This document shows positions 36,523 through 45,081 of a stretch of DNA of 64,000 nucleotides, piece after piece; positions within the stretch are counted from its first letter, which is position 1, and each line of letters begins with the position of its first letter. This DNA is from Nostoc sp. UHCC 0870 (lineage in GTDB: Bacteria > Cyanobacteriota > Cyanobacteriia > Cyanobacteriales > Nostocaceae). A program made the position numbers and the translations under genes. The notes under the pieces were generated by a model that did not search any database, was not told the DNA's origin, and saw nothing but the letters and a program-made list of their open reading frames with translations. Location of the stretch: NCBI RefSeq assembly GCF_022063185.1, contig NZ_CP091914.1:62001-126000 (forward strand), given 5' to 3'.

Positions 36523-38382
36523 ATGTTCAGTCTGCGCGATTACCAACAAGATTTAGTTTCAAAAACCTTCGCCACATGGTCGAATGGAATGAGAAAAGTA
36601 TTGCTGCAACTAAGCACGGGTGGTGGCAAGACTATTATCTTTGCAGCAGTGGCATCTAAATTGACAGCCGAGGGTTCAGGTGTGTTGGTAGTCGCTCACA
36701 GAGAGGAGTTGATTACCCAGGCCACAGAGAAACTGGCGGCGGTGACAAAAGTGCAACCGGGCATCATCAAAGCCGGATACAAGCCAACCGATTCGTTAAT
36801 TCAAGTAGCCAGTATCCAAACTCTTGCTCGTCGCCAAACTTACCCGACAGCCAAGCTTGTCATCATTGATGAAGCGCACCATGCTTCAGCGAATAGTTAC
36901 CGCAGATTGTTAGATGCTTATCCAGATGCCTTGATTTTGGGACTGACAGCCACACCAAGACGGGAAGATGGTTATGGATTGCGAGATATTTTTGACCACC
37001 TGATTTGCTCAATCACGACCAAAGAATTAATCGCCCTGGGACACTTGACAGATTACAAATTAATCGCAGGCTTTAAATATTCCCAGCACAAAGTCCCTCA
37101 AAAACGCGACTTCACCAAAAAAGAATTAGAAGAAGTAGCTTCTGACTACAAACCCTCTGAGGTATTAAAGCAGTGGAAAAATTTTTGTCCTGGTAACAAG
37201 ACAGTTATCTTTGCAGTCAACGTCAAGCACTCTCAACAGATTGCAGCAGTGTTTTGTGCTGATGGCATCACCTGCGAACATTTGGACGGAGAAACACCAA
37301 ATAATCAACGTAAAGCAATTTTAGATAGATTTCGTAGTGGTCAAACACAGGTCATTAGTAATTGTGCAATTTTGACAGAGGGATTTGATTGTCCTGACTC
37401 TAGTGCGGCGGTGATTGCTCGACCTACTAGCAGTGTGACTCTCTGGCTGCAAATGATTGGCAGAATATTGCGTCCTGCACCGGGAAAAGAATCTGCAACT
37501 ATCCTAGATATGACTGATAACTGGTTTAGGCTAGGCCGTCCCTGTGACAACAGAAAATGGAGTCTAGACCCAGTATCCTGCGACCCAGATACCCAAGGGG
37601 TGAGATGCTGTCCCCACTGTCACCATGTCTTCAAACCAATGGTTCCCTTAGTTCGTACCAAAGAATACTTTAATTCTAAGACAGCAGAGTTTGTTATCCA
37701 ATATGAAGCAGATTGTCCTAATTGCCGTAAATCTTTTAAGTGGGTATTAGAGGAATCTTCTGTTAGAGAAAATGATGGAGTACCAGTAATTGTTTCTAGC
37801 GTTGATATTGAGTTCAAAGAAGTTCCGCCTGAAGTCCGTTCAATTTTACTTGTGCCAATTATTCAAGCCAAAAAACGCAAGTTTAGAAGCCCAGAAAAAA
37901 AGTTAATTTTCTATAATTCTACAATTAGAAACTGGTTTTTAAATTGCCAAGAAGTAAATCTCAGAGAATTACTTTACGCTATTGAGCTACTTGGTTGTCC
38001 AGAAGAAATATTTGATGAGAGCATAGAATTTTTAGCCTACCGTGTTCGCAACGCTCAAGAATGGTTAGACGTGACCAAAATTATGTCTAGTCGTCCAGAC
38101 AATGTGAAGAAAGTTATTTGGACTAGGTTATCTCATCTAGAAAAAGACAGACTGAACAAAATGAAAGCAGAGTATGAAAATGAAACTAAGGAATGGTTGA
38201 GTGAAGAAAATTTGTCAACTACAGCAGAGTATTTAGAAGCTTGCCAAGATATGGAAATGTTTTCTTGCTTATGGCAAATATATAAAAAACCAGCTATTAA
38301 AGCAGCAATTGAGCGGCTAAGTGCCGATAAACGCGACCAAATCAATCAGTGGATTGCACAACTTGACAAAGCTAGTTACTGA
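36523..38382 (+). CDS. SF2 DEAD/DEAH-box helicase with zinc-binding cysteines
   Basis: 619 residues. RecA1 has Walker A STGGGKT (31-37), VVAHREELI (Ia), DEAH (116-119) and LTATPRR (III). RecA2 has TVIFAVNVKHSQQI, ILTEGFDCP and motif VI QMIGRILRP. After the core there are two cysteine pairs, CCPHCHH and DCPNCRK, likely one zinc site, then a 230-residue helical tail. The layout resembles the SSL2/RecQ-like DEAD/DEAH helicases of plasmids and phages. All helicase motifs look intact. It is the second gene of a pair with the hypothetical protein at 35470. DNA repair, replication or defence roles are all possible. Confidence 0.9.
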   Translation: MFSLRDYQQDLVSKTFATWSNGMRKVLLQLSTGGGKTIIFAAVASKLTAEGSGVLVVAHREELITQATEKLAAVTKVQPGIIKAGYKPTDSLIQVASIQTLARRQTYPTAKLVIIDEAHHASANSYRRLLDAYPDALILGLTATPRREDGYGLRDIFDHLICSITTKELIALGHLTDYKLIAGFKYSQHKVPQKRDFTKKELEEVASDYKPSEVLKQWKNFCPGNKTVIFAVNVKHSQQIAAVFCADGITCEHLDGETPNNQRKAILDRFRSGQTQVISNCAILTEGFDCPDSSAAVIARPTSSVTLWLQMIGRILRPAPGKESATILDMTDNWFRLGRPCDNRKWSLDPVSCDPDTQGVRCCPHCHHVFKPMVPLVRTKEYFNSKTAEFVIQYEADCPNCRKSFKWVLEESSVRENDGVPVIVSSVDIEFKEVPPEVRSILLVPIIQAKKRKFRSPEKKLIFYNSTIRNWFLNCQEVNLRELLYAIELLGCPEEIFDESIEFLAYRVRNAQEWLDVTKIMSSRPDNVKKVIWTRLSHLEKDRLNKMKAEYENETKEWLSEENLSTTAEYLEACQDMEMFSCLWQIYKKPAIKAAIERLSADKRDQINQWIAQLDKASY

Positions 38383-38394
38383 TTTTGGTATTAG

Positions 38395-38690
38395 CTAAAC
38401 CACCAATGCTCACCACCTGAGCAATCCCATGCTGCTGTTTATTGTCAAGAAGAAGGGTGTTGGGGGGTAGGGTGTAGGGAAGACGGCGTTGGTCGGGGCT
38501 TGAAACCCCTACCAACGCAATCGTCTTGACTCATACGGGGCTTGCAACCCTATGGTTGTTGGGGCTGTCTCTTTCCCCTACACCCTACACCCCGCCCCAA
38601 CGGGGCTTAGTCAAAAGTAATACAATAGCCCTTCTAAAGAGCCAGTATGATTCCATATGCCGAGTATCCTAGCAACTGAAAGCGACTATT
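38395..38690 (-). pseudogene. Fossil of an AlkB-family 3' end, split by a MITE-like insert
   Basis: Two pieces match the 3' end of the intact DUF488-AlkB gene at 39594. The stretch at 38401-38447 parallels about 39651-39698 (shared CAATCCCATGC, then GCTG and TTGTC). The stretch at 38611-38690 parallels about 39700-39775 (shared TATGATTCCAT). Between them sits a 161-bp insert. The flanking matches are diverged by many substitutions, and no open frame survives. It is a decayed partial duplicate in the same orientation as the intact gene. Confidence 0.65.
38449..38609. mobile_element. MITE-like insert with inverted ends and GTCAA duplications
   Basis: The insert interrupts the alkB fossil and is flanked by GTCAA on both sides (38444-38448 and 38610-38614), consistent with a 5-bp target duplication. 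Its ends are imperfect inverted repeats (GTTGGGG...TAGGGTGTAGGGAA at 38459-38481 against 38573-38601). An inner GCGTTGGT/ACCAACGC stem is also present. It has no coding capacity. Confidence 0.6.
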
Positions 38691-38750
38691 AAAAGCAGAT
38701 TGATTCGTAAACATCTAAAATAAGCGATATTCTGACTTGAAACACGGATC

Positions 38751-39563
38751 ATGAGCTTTGCGAATAAAACGATTGTTCTCACAGGTGCATCGGCTGGAAT
38801 TGGCAGAACGCTGGCAATTTCGTTAGCCCAACAGGATGCAAATTTAGTCTTGGCTGCGCGCAATCAAGAAGCATTAGAACAGACAATTACTGGGTGCAAA
38901 AACTATCCAGCCAAAGTGATTGCAGTATCTACAGATGTAACTCAAGTAGAAGGTTGCCAGCATTTGATAGAAACAGCGATCGCCACGTTTGGGCGGATTG
39001 ATGTCTTAATTAACAATGCCGGAATTGGAATGCTGACACGCTTTGATGAAGTAACAGATATTTCCATCTTTGAGCAAGTAATGCAGGTAAACTATCTGGG
39101 TGCAGTGTACTGTACTCATTATGCCTTACCCTACCTGAAAGCCAATCGAGGACTGTTAGTGGCTGTTTCTTCAATTTGTGGCAAAACAGGAGTACCCACT
39201 CGTACAGGTTACGTTGCCAGTAAACACGCTATGCAAGGCTTCTTTGATACATTGCGAATTGAATTGCACTCAACAGGAGTAGATGTATTGGTTGTCTCAC
39301 CGGGGTTTGTGGCAACTGATATCCGACAACGAGCGTTGGGAGCGGATGGAAAACCATTAGGCAAAAGTCCGCGTGATGAAACTCAAGGCAATATGTCAGT
39401 AGATGAGTGTGTGCGTCAAATTATCTGGGCAATGGAGCGGCGTAAACGAGAACACATTATGACATTGAAAGGAAAAGCAATACCTTGGGCAAAGCTGATT
39501 GTACCAGGATTTGTTGATCGTATTGTTGCTGCTACCATTCGCAAAACAACTTCCACCCAGTAG
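38751..39563 (+). CDS. Short-chain dehydrogenase/reductase (SDR)
   Basis: 270 residues, classical SDR length. The cofactor motif TGASAGIG is at 11-18, NNAG at 88-91, catalytic Ser near 140, and YVASK with Y154 and K158. These enzymes use NAD(P)H to reduce or oxidise an alcohol/ketone. Residues after the first strand (LAARN) suggest NADP preference, but this is weak. A PGFVATD segment follows the active site as expected. The substrate is unknown. It stands alone between the alkB fossil and the convergent AlkB gene, 30 bp from that gene's end. Confidence 0.92.
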   Translation: MSFANKTIVLTGASAGIGRTLAISLAQQDANLVLAARNQEALEQTITGCKNYPAKVIAVSTDVTQVEGCQHLIETAIATFGRIDVLINNAGIGMLTRFDEVTDISIFEQVMQVNYLGAVYCTHYALPYLKANRGLLVAVSSICGKTGVPTRTGYVASKHAMQGFFDTLRIELHSTGVDVLVVSPGFVATDIRQRALGADGKPLGKSPRDETQGNMSVDECVRQIIWAMERRKREHIMTLKGKAIPWAKLIVPGFVDRIVAATIRKTTSTQ

Positions 39564-39593
39564 TAACATTTTGGAGTACCAAATTGAGAAGTA

Positions 39594-40829
39594 TCAAACC
39601 AAATTTAACTGCCTTCCGTACTCCGCCTTGAGCCTAAAGAAACACACACACCACCTATCGCCCACCACCCGTTCAATCCCATGCGGCTGCTTGTTGTCGA
39701 AAGCAATGCAATCGCCTTCCTCCAGCCAATATGATTCCATCTGTCGGACATCCTGACATCCAGAAATTGAGAACTTCGCCCGACCCATTATATTGATTTG
39801 CGCTGCACCAGAAGCATAAGCAGGTGAATCCCGATGTACTTTGATTTGCGTCCCGGCTGGGTAAAACAGTACAAGTGCTTGATGAAAGTCCGGCAGCAGC
39901 TTCTCGCCCAAAGCCTCAATCAAATCTGCACCAGCATAACGCCCCGGCTCAACCACCTTAACCTCAGCCTTCTTCCCCGATTTAGCACCAGTGAGACTAA
40001 CGAACCGCCGTAGATGTAGTTCCAGACGACCATCGGCGTATTGCGAGACTGAGGGAAACATCTGGTTTTTGATAGATTTGCACCAATCCTGAATCTGAGC
40101 TAATTCCTCCCCTTCTAGCTTGTCCATCCGTGTAATCAAACTGGGGGATTCGGGTTGTGCGGCAACAGTCTCTTTTGGTACTTCTGGAATTGGAGGAGTT
40201 GCAGTAGCCAAGGACGGAAACAACCGCCCACGGTAAAACTCATGCTGCAACCCTGACAGAACCCCCAGCACGCCCAACTCTGACCAATCGCCCAAATTCT
40301 CCCCATGCAGAGACACGCGATAGTACCCACAAGCTAGGCGATCGCACACCACAGGAAAACCAGACGAGTGGCATTTTTCAATGAGGCTCAAAACCTCAGC
40401 AGGATATGTTACAGGATGATTAATCTTTCCTCCTTGTACAACTTTCATCTCTGGACGAGTTGTCCCAACTTCGCCGCCCCAAAGCTCAGGTAAGTATTTT
40501 TGTACTACTTCTTCTCCAACCTGATACCGATGGCAGAAATCCCCAGTTTTCTCGAAGCAGCACAGCGTTATATCCACAGGGTTGTCCTTCTGCTTGGCTA
40601 CCCAAAGCTGTATCAGAGTAAGCCGAGAGTCCAGAATCTCGCGGAACTGTCGTTTGTATTCCTGTTGTGCGGTGGTATCTTTTGCGGAGGACTTCCACCA
40701 ATTGAGGAGTTCGGGAGTAGGGGAGAATAGGGGAAGATGTTTGCCAGTCCAACTTTTGGGAGGATAAAGCGAAATGGAAATGGTTTCACCTTTGATTTCC
40801 CCTGCGTAATATGAGGTGTAAATTGTCAT
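39594..40829 (-). CDS. DUF488-AlkB fusion: Fe(II)/2-oxoglutarate dioxygenase
   Basis: 411 residues from the ATG at 40829; a TTG two codons earlier is possible. Residues 1-120 are DUF488-like, with LCCFEKTGDFCHR near 89-101. A linker region (125-240) follows, then an AlkB-type double-stranded beta-helix at about 260-405. Iron ligands are H332 and D334 (VHRDS) and H383 (QPHGIER), and R399 probably binds 2-oxoglutarate. AlkB enzymes remove or add oxygen at alkylated or modified bases. Last gene of the long minus-strand operon; its start is 2 bp after the DUF1392 stop. With methyltransferase-like genes upstream, a role in DNA base modification or repair on the plasmid is plausible. Confidence 0.87.
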   Translation of the reverse strand: MTIYTSYYAGEIKGETISISLYPPKSWTGKHLPLFSPTPELLNWWKSSAKDTTAQQEYKRQFREILDSRLTLIQLWVAKQKDNPVDITLCCFEKTGDFCHRYQVGEEVVQKYLPELWGGEVGTTRPEMKVVQGGKINHPVTYPAEVLSLIEKCHSSGFPVVCDRLACGYYRVSLHGENLGDWSELGVLGVLSGLQHEFYRGRLFPSLATATPPIPEVPKETVAAQPESPSLITRMDKLEGEELAQIQDWCKSIKNQMFPSVSQYADGRLELHLRRFVSLTGAKSGKKAEVKVVEPGRYAGADLIEALGEKLLPDFHQALVLFYPAGTQIKVHRDSPAYASGAAQINIMGRAKFSISGCQDVRQMESYWLEEGDCIAFDNKQPHGIERVVGDRWCVCFFRLKAEYGRQLNLV

Positions 40830-40831
40830 AC

Positions 40832-41326
40832 TCAAACCCCCGTTAAATCGTAGTCAGTAACCCAGGCAAGACGACTTTGCACAGTGGGTTGCTGGAAGGA
40901 TTGGGGGAGGATGCACAGGGGTTGCTCATCGAATTTTGGCAGAAATGGAGAACGCAACTCGATACTGTAGAACCACGAATCGTTGATCAGCTGTAGTCCC
41001 AAAACAGTGCGAACCTTGACGGCATCAGCAGCAAGGCGGAATTTGACCAACTCGCCCACCATAAAAGTGGGTTTGGGAAGACGTACAGCCTGAAGTTGAC
41101 CAGAAGCAACAATTTCGACTCCTGAGACCAATATAATTTGGCTGTCCAAAGCAATAGAATAGCACCAGCCGTCGGATGACCATTCGACCCCGCAGCAGTA
41201 ACCGAAAGCTTTGGTTTTGGGCAGATAAACCCTTTCCAGCAGGCTGATGACCAACGGCAGGATATTTTTACCCCAGGGTGGTGAGATGTACCAGCAGGAT
41301 TCTAGGGTGTTAATTTGATAACTCAC
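40832..41326 (-). CDS. DUF1392-family protein
   Basis: 164 residues from a GTG at 41326, chosen because AGGAGG lies 8 bp upstream and the GTG overlaps the previous stop as GTGA. A longer frame to 41407 is not supported. It resembles DUF1392 proteins, which are known mainly from heterocystous cyanobacteria and their plasmids: INTLESCWYISPPWG, then GVEWSSDGWCYSIAL and LINDSWFYSIEL, two related beta-rich units. Function is unknown. It lies within the DNA-modification operon, between the C5 methyltransferase and AlkB. Confidence 0.75.
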   Translation of the reverse strand: MSYQINTLESCWYISPPWGKNILPLVISLLERVYLPKTKAFGYCCGVEWSSDGWCYSIALDSQIILVSGVEIVASGQLQAVRLPKPTFMVGELVKFRLAADAVKVRTVLGLQLINDSWFYSIELRSPFLPKFDEQPLCILPQSFQQPTVQSRLAWVTDYDLTGV

Positions 41327-42088
41327 GAAACGACCTCCTGATGAAGCATGAGACTGCACAAATAATGAATGCGTTTCCAAGGAACAGCTGCTTGTCGTGG
41401 GGAACAACTCAACCCGAAAGCACGACGAGCATCAAAGTTACCAGGAATTTTTTTAGCTACCCCAATGGAAACCCCATGAGCCACCGCAAGAACTCCGGGT
41501 TGATAGCTTCGGATTTCGTGAGAGAGCCGTACTTCCGCAATGTGATTTCCAATTTGGTCTGCCCAGGAGGTCGGCTGTTGACCGTGGAATAAGCCATTGG
41601 GGTAGGTAATAATAAAGACCCGTTCCCTTTCAAGCGGCAAGCCAAGGCAGTATGCGGGTATAGTTTCCCATTCGCATATATACCCGATTTGGGAAAGGTC
41701 TTTGAGGATAGTTGCCATTCCTAAGCGCGAGTAGCCCTGTGGGATTTTCGATGAGAGCGATCGCTGGTCTGTTGGAGTCGATAATCCTGAACTGTTCAGC
41801 CCAGAGTGCGGATCTGGGGTCATCAAGTCCTTGGCGGTTGCCGGAGTTACTTGTGCCACTGCAAGGGAATCCCCCGCACACGATATCGAACTGTCCCCGG
41901 TGGCAGAAGTAGGTGGTAATGTCCGGGTGGATTGGGATTTGGGGCTGTTCATGGCGTAGTTGTGATTGGGAGTGTAGCGAAATTTCGACAAATTGCCTAA
42001 CTTGGAACTTGTGGGACAAACCCGCCGCAGAGATACCGTGATGGCAGAGTCCGCCTATGCCGGAGAATAAGGAGAGGACTGATTTCAT
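41323..42088 (-). pseudogene. C5-cytosine DNA methyltransferase, frameshifted
   Basis: The ATG at 42088 gives MKSVLSLFSGIGGL (SAM motif I), then GGFPCSGTSNSGNRQGLDDP (motif IV, nucleophile Cys in PCS) and ALIENP (motif VI). That frame ends at 41630 in a meaningless tail. The sequel is in another frame: MATILKDLSQIGYICEWE, then LERERVFIITYPNG (motif VIII), and an AVPWKRI motif-X-like end, closing at 41323. The shift falls at about 41715-41735. The family puts a methyl group on cytosine C5. The protein would be about 250 residues, like phage orphan methyltransferases. The frameshift may be a real mutation, a sequencing error or recoding. Both ends overlap neighbouring genes by 4 bp. Confidence 0.8.
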
Positions 42089-42555
42089 GCAACTGCCTCC
42101 AAGCCGTATTCAGATAAATCAACTTCGACATTAAACAACCCTTGTTTGCCAATAACACTGATGGGTGGAACAATAGGTCGAATATTGTCCAACTGCCAAG
42201 CGAAGCGTCCAGGCTTCCAATCACCAGTATCAATTTCGGTTTCGGGTTGTTGGTTGATGAATTGTGGAGTCATTTTGATGCAGGCGGTGAGGTCAACAAG
42301 TGTAACGGCGCACCCAAAAGGTAAGTCCTGCCATTCCAGGTAGTTATCAGTTTGAGTAAGTAGTTGTTGATATTTGTTGATTAAATAGTTGTGAGTTAAT
42401 TTTTGGGAAGTGCTAACTTTTTTTGCTGCACAGATTAGCAACTGGCCTCTGTAACTGGTGTGCCAAGAGCGAGTTTCGTACTTCTTCAGTCCCATAGGGA
42501 TAAATGTTGCCCAAGGCTGATGAAGGCTAATGGCTTTGATGATTGTGGTAGTCAT
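42085..42555 (-). CDS. ASCH-domain protein
   Basis: 156 residues from the ATG at 42555. The frame extends to 42723, but that part is a shadow of the hexamer repeats ending the gene upstream. ASCH hallmark: ISLHQPWATFIPMGLKKYETRSWHTSYRGQLLICAAKK. ASCH domains are PUA-like folds that bind RNA or modified nucleotides. They are frequent in phage and plasmid modification modules, and some are cytidine amidohydrolases or modified-base readers. The stop overlaps the methyltransferase start as ATGA. Reading or protecting a modified base would suit the neighbours, but this is inference. Confidence 0.82.
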   Translation of the reverse strand: MTTTIIKAISLHQPWATFIPMGLKKYETRSWHTSYRGQLLICAAKKVSTSQKLTHNYLINKYQQLLTQTDNYLEWQDLPFGCAVTLVDLTACIKMTPQFINQQPETEIDTGDWKPGRFAWQLDNIRPIVPPISVIGKQGLFNVEVDLSEYGLEAVA

Positions 42556-42598
42556 GAGTTGTGAATCTTGTGGGGGGATTGTTTGAATGAGACATAAA

Positions 42599-43483
42599 TT
42601 AAAACTCAATTTCTTGTGATTGTGATTGTGATTGTGATTGTGATTCTTCCGCGAGCCATTGATGAGCGATCGCCTTGACATCAATCGGAGAAACTGGAGG
42701 TTGATAGCTAGTGATGTCATCAAAAATGCCTTGAGGGGAGTGCCAATTGGATTTGGTTTTCATAGCAAATTTGAACTTAGCTAAAACTTGTTGTTTAGTC
42801 TCTTCATCCATTGCTAAGAAAAAATTTAAGCGTCGTTCATCAATCTGCCAAGCATACCGAGCAAACATACCAGCATAAATTTCTTGCGTAGGGATTACTT
42901 CACCTTGAGCCAGCAGATTAATTTTTTCGAGTACACGACGAACTGACGGTGGTTTTTGAGTCGGGTCGATAGGCTCTCTTTTTACTGGGAAATTTACAAC
43001 ATTTGCCTGACTTGACTCATTAGAGCTTGTTGGCGCAGGGGGAAGAAATCTTACACCAGTTGGCGAATCACAGTAAACACTGACAAACTTCTTCTCCAGC
43101 TTGTCTAATTTCCAGTCATTAGCCAGAGCAATAGCTTCTATGCCACCAACGTAAGCAAGGGTAGCATGGCCTTGTGGAGTCAAAGATTGAAGAATTTGTT
43201 TTTGATATTCTTCGTTACCAGTTTTGGCCGCAGCGATAACTATCTGCCAGTCAGCGATCGCCCTGACTTCTTTACTGGCGAAAGCAAACTCAACTAGTCG
43301 TTTAGCATTGGGGAAGAAATCAAGACTGAGGATTGCTTGTTTGACAGCTATTGTGAATGATTCATCGTCCAGGTGTTCGTTGAGGTATTCTGACCAAATA
43401 GCGATCGCGCTCTTGCATAACTCACGGTTGAAGTGTGTTTGCAGTAAAGCGATACCTTTGTCAAATTTCTCTTGAGTAATCAT
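42599..43483 (-). CDS. Putative helicase-loader-like replication protein
   Basis: 294 residues from the ATG at 43483 (MITQEKFDKGIALLQ). The frame opens 13 codons earlier. The N-terminal 75 residues are helical, with a layout reminiscent of phage replication P-type or helicase-loader proteins. A second helical block follows (NEEYQKQILQSLTPQGHATLAYVGG), then a Pro-rich linker. The C-terminus ends in a Ser-Gln repeat encoded by tandem GATTGT hexamers (about 42613-42645). It lies directly downstream of an initiator-like HTH protein, as in phage replication modules. Function is inferred from context and resemblance only. Confidence 0.6.
   Translation of the reverse strand: MITQEKFDKGIALLQTHFNRELCKSAIAIWSEYLNEHLDDESFTIAVKQAILSLDFFPNAKRLVEFAFASKEVRAIADWQIVIAAAKTGNEEYQKQILQSLTPQGHATLAYVGGIEAIALANDWKLDKLEKKFVSVYCDSPTGVRFLPPAPTSSNESSQANVVNFPVKREPIDPTQKPPSVRRVLEKINLLAQGEVIPTQEIYAGMFARYAWQIDERRLNFFLAMDEETKQQVLAKFKFAMKTKSNWHSPQGIFDDITSYQPPVSPIDVKAIAHQWLAEESQSQSQSQSQEIEF
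42613..42645. repeat. Hexameric tandem repeat (GATTGT) at gene 3' end
   Basis: About five GATTGT units encode the Ser-Gln tail of the preceding gene. Because the unit is six bases, copy-number changes would keep the frame. Confidence 0.75.
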
Positions 43484-43534
43484 AGTTTTTTCTCCAAGGG
43501 TGTAAGGGTCAAGAAATTCCACTTCCCACCTGTC

Positions 43535-44971
43535 TCAAAGCTCGAATTTTGTACTAGCAGCTTGCCGGATGCGATCTAACTCTTGTTGGTGATTGACCGC
43601 AGCCGCAACATTTACCGTAGTTTTGCTTTGACGCTGCTGCTGCCACTCAGTCACCCAACCCACCAATTTCTGCCAACACCGAGGGTCACGTTCGCATTTG
43701 TTGATCACGCTAAAACCCAGTGAGATCGTTGGTTGTTGCCCTCGCTTGCAGTTCTCTCCCGCGACGTAAACCGCAAACTCGACGGAGACATCATTACCGC
43801 CTGTGAGGATGAATCCGCTTTTACGGTAAGTTTTGACATACTGCCCAATTTCTTGCTTTGCCCAGTCCCGTAATTCCCACTGTTTAAGCGGTATTCCATC
43901 AGCGTCAAGTTGTTGGTAACGACGGAGTGTAAGAACTTCACGATTCTCCGGCTCAGTAGTGTCCTGAGTGGAAGCAAGAGTTAAATTCATTTGTTCGAGA
44001 TTATCGAACGACCCCGCCACGATTGAACCAAATGCAGGATCTGATTTTTGTTGCAAAGATTCGGGTTGATTTGGTAACAAAGAGTGAATTTTTGGGGCTG
44101 GTTGATCTGGTTTCTCAAGTTGAAAGTCCAGGGCGAGTTGGTTTAGTTTTTCAACTTGAAGGGCTGGGGTGAGTTGGTCTAGTTTTTCAACTTGAGAGAC
44201 TGGGGTTGATTGGTCTAGTTGCTCAACTTGAGAGACTGGGGTTGGTTGGTCTAGTTTTTCAGCTTGAGAGACTGGAGTGGGTTGGTCTAGTTGCTCAACT
44301 TGAGAGACTGGGGTTGGTTGGTCTAGTAATTCTGTTCCTTCAGAAATTTCTTCACGAAGTGATGAATCGAGTGTGAGGAAGTGTGTTTCTTCTCTCTTTT
44401 TGTTTTCTTTTATTTGGTTTTCTTTATATTGTTTTTCTTTTAGTGGGGTTGATTCACCGCCCCTGGTTCGACCACCTCTGGTCTGACCGCCTCCGGTTTC
44501 ACCATCTCCGGTCTGACCACCTCCGGTTTTGACCCCCCTGGTTAAGCAATTCGCAATTTCCAGTTCGCAATTCGCAATTGCTTTTAACTGCGAATTGTGA
44601 ATTGCGAATTGCGAATTGTTTTGGTCACTTGTCAATTCCTTTGTTGGTAAGCTTTGGCGAAAAGCGATCGCATCATCACAGTCTTTAAAAATGTGATATT
44701 CACAATCAAATAAGCCTCCACAAGTGCGGATTTTGCGTCTAACTAAATAATTGTAATGTTCGGCATTTTTGAGAATCTTACGTAACTTATCCCGACCATA
44801 ACCTAAAGCAGTCTGAATGTTATTAAAGTTAATCTCAAAACCTTCATCATGTGATGTCATCCAGCAAATAAGGCGGAATGTGCTGTCATCTATTTCGCTA
44901 TTACGAATCAATGAATTAGAAATTGGAGTATAATTCTTTTTAAGAGATTTACCCGCTACAACCTTGCTCAT
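43535..44971 (-). CDS. HTH replication-initiator-like protein with internal repeats
   Basis: 478 residues from the ATG at 44971, chosen for GGAGG six bases upstream. Residues 1 to about 120 form a winged-HTH replication-organiser-like domain (YTPISNSLIRNSEIDDSTFRLICWM, then FNNIQTALGYGRDKLRKILKNAE). The middle holds translated heptamer repeats, a Gly/Thr/Arg-rich stretch, and then about seven 12-residue units of the form EQLDQPTPVSQV. A compact C-terminal domain follows (ELRDWAKQEIGQYVKTYRKSGFI). It precedes the helicase-loader-like gene, so the pair may drive plasmid or prophage DNA replication. The repeat-rich middle is probably disordered. Confidence 0.68.
   Translation of the reverse strand: MSKVVAGKSLKKNYTPISNSLIRNSEIDDSTFRLICWMTSHDEGFEINFNNIQTALGYGRDKLRKILKNAEHYNYLVRRKIRTCGGLFDCEYHIFKDCDDAIAFRQSLPTKELTSDQNNSQFAIHNSQLKAIANCELEIANCLTRGVKTGGGQTGDGETGGGQTRGGRTRGGESTPLKEKQYKENQIKENKKREETHFLTLDSSLREEISEGTELLDQPTPVSQVEQLDQPTPVSQAEKLDQPTPVSQVEQLDQSTPVSQVEKLDQLTPALQVEKLNQLALDFQLEKPDQPAPKIHSLLPNQPESLQQKSDPAFGSIVAGSFDNLEQMNLTLASTQDTTEPENREVLTLRRYQQLDADGIPLKQWELRDWAKQEIGQYVKTYRKSGFILTGGNDVSVEFAVYVAGENCKRGQQPTISLGFSVINKCERDPRCWQKLVGWVTEWQQQRQSKTTVNVAAAVNHQQELDRIRQAASTKFEL
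44094..44330. repeat. 36-bp tandem repeats inside the HTH gene
   Basis: About seven head-to-tail 36-bp units (TTGGTCTAG...CTCAACTTGAGAG) encode EQLDQPTPVSQV-type 12-mers. Divergence increases toward the 3' end of the gene, so the upstream units look the most recently amplified. Confidence 0.75.
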
Positions 44972-45081
44972 AAAAACCTCCGGCAATGCTTCTGTAGCTA
45001 ATATTCTTGTTTAAACTCACCAAAACCACATCTTTCATTTTCAATTCCCCAACTGTTGAATGCAGCCTGGGGAATTTGTTT
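44972..45081. other. Short gap within the minus-strand operon
   Basis: It carries the GGAGG ribosome-binding site for the HTH gene. No hairpin or T-run was seen. Read-through from the methyltransferase gene upstream is likely. Confidence 0.4.

Noticed and set aside
38669..38863. 64-codon minus-strand frame over the SDR start
   Set aside because: It covers the SDR start and the alkB fossil edge; no independent evidence.
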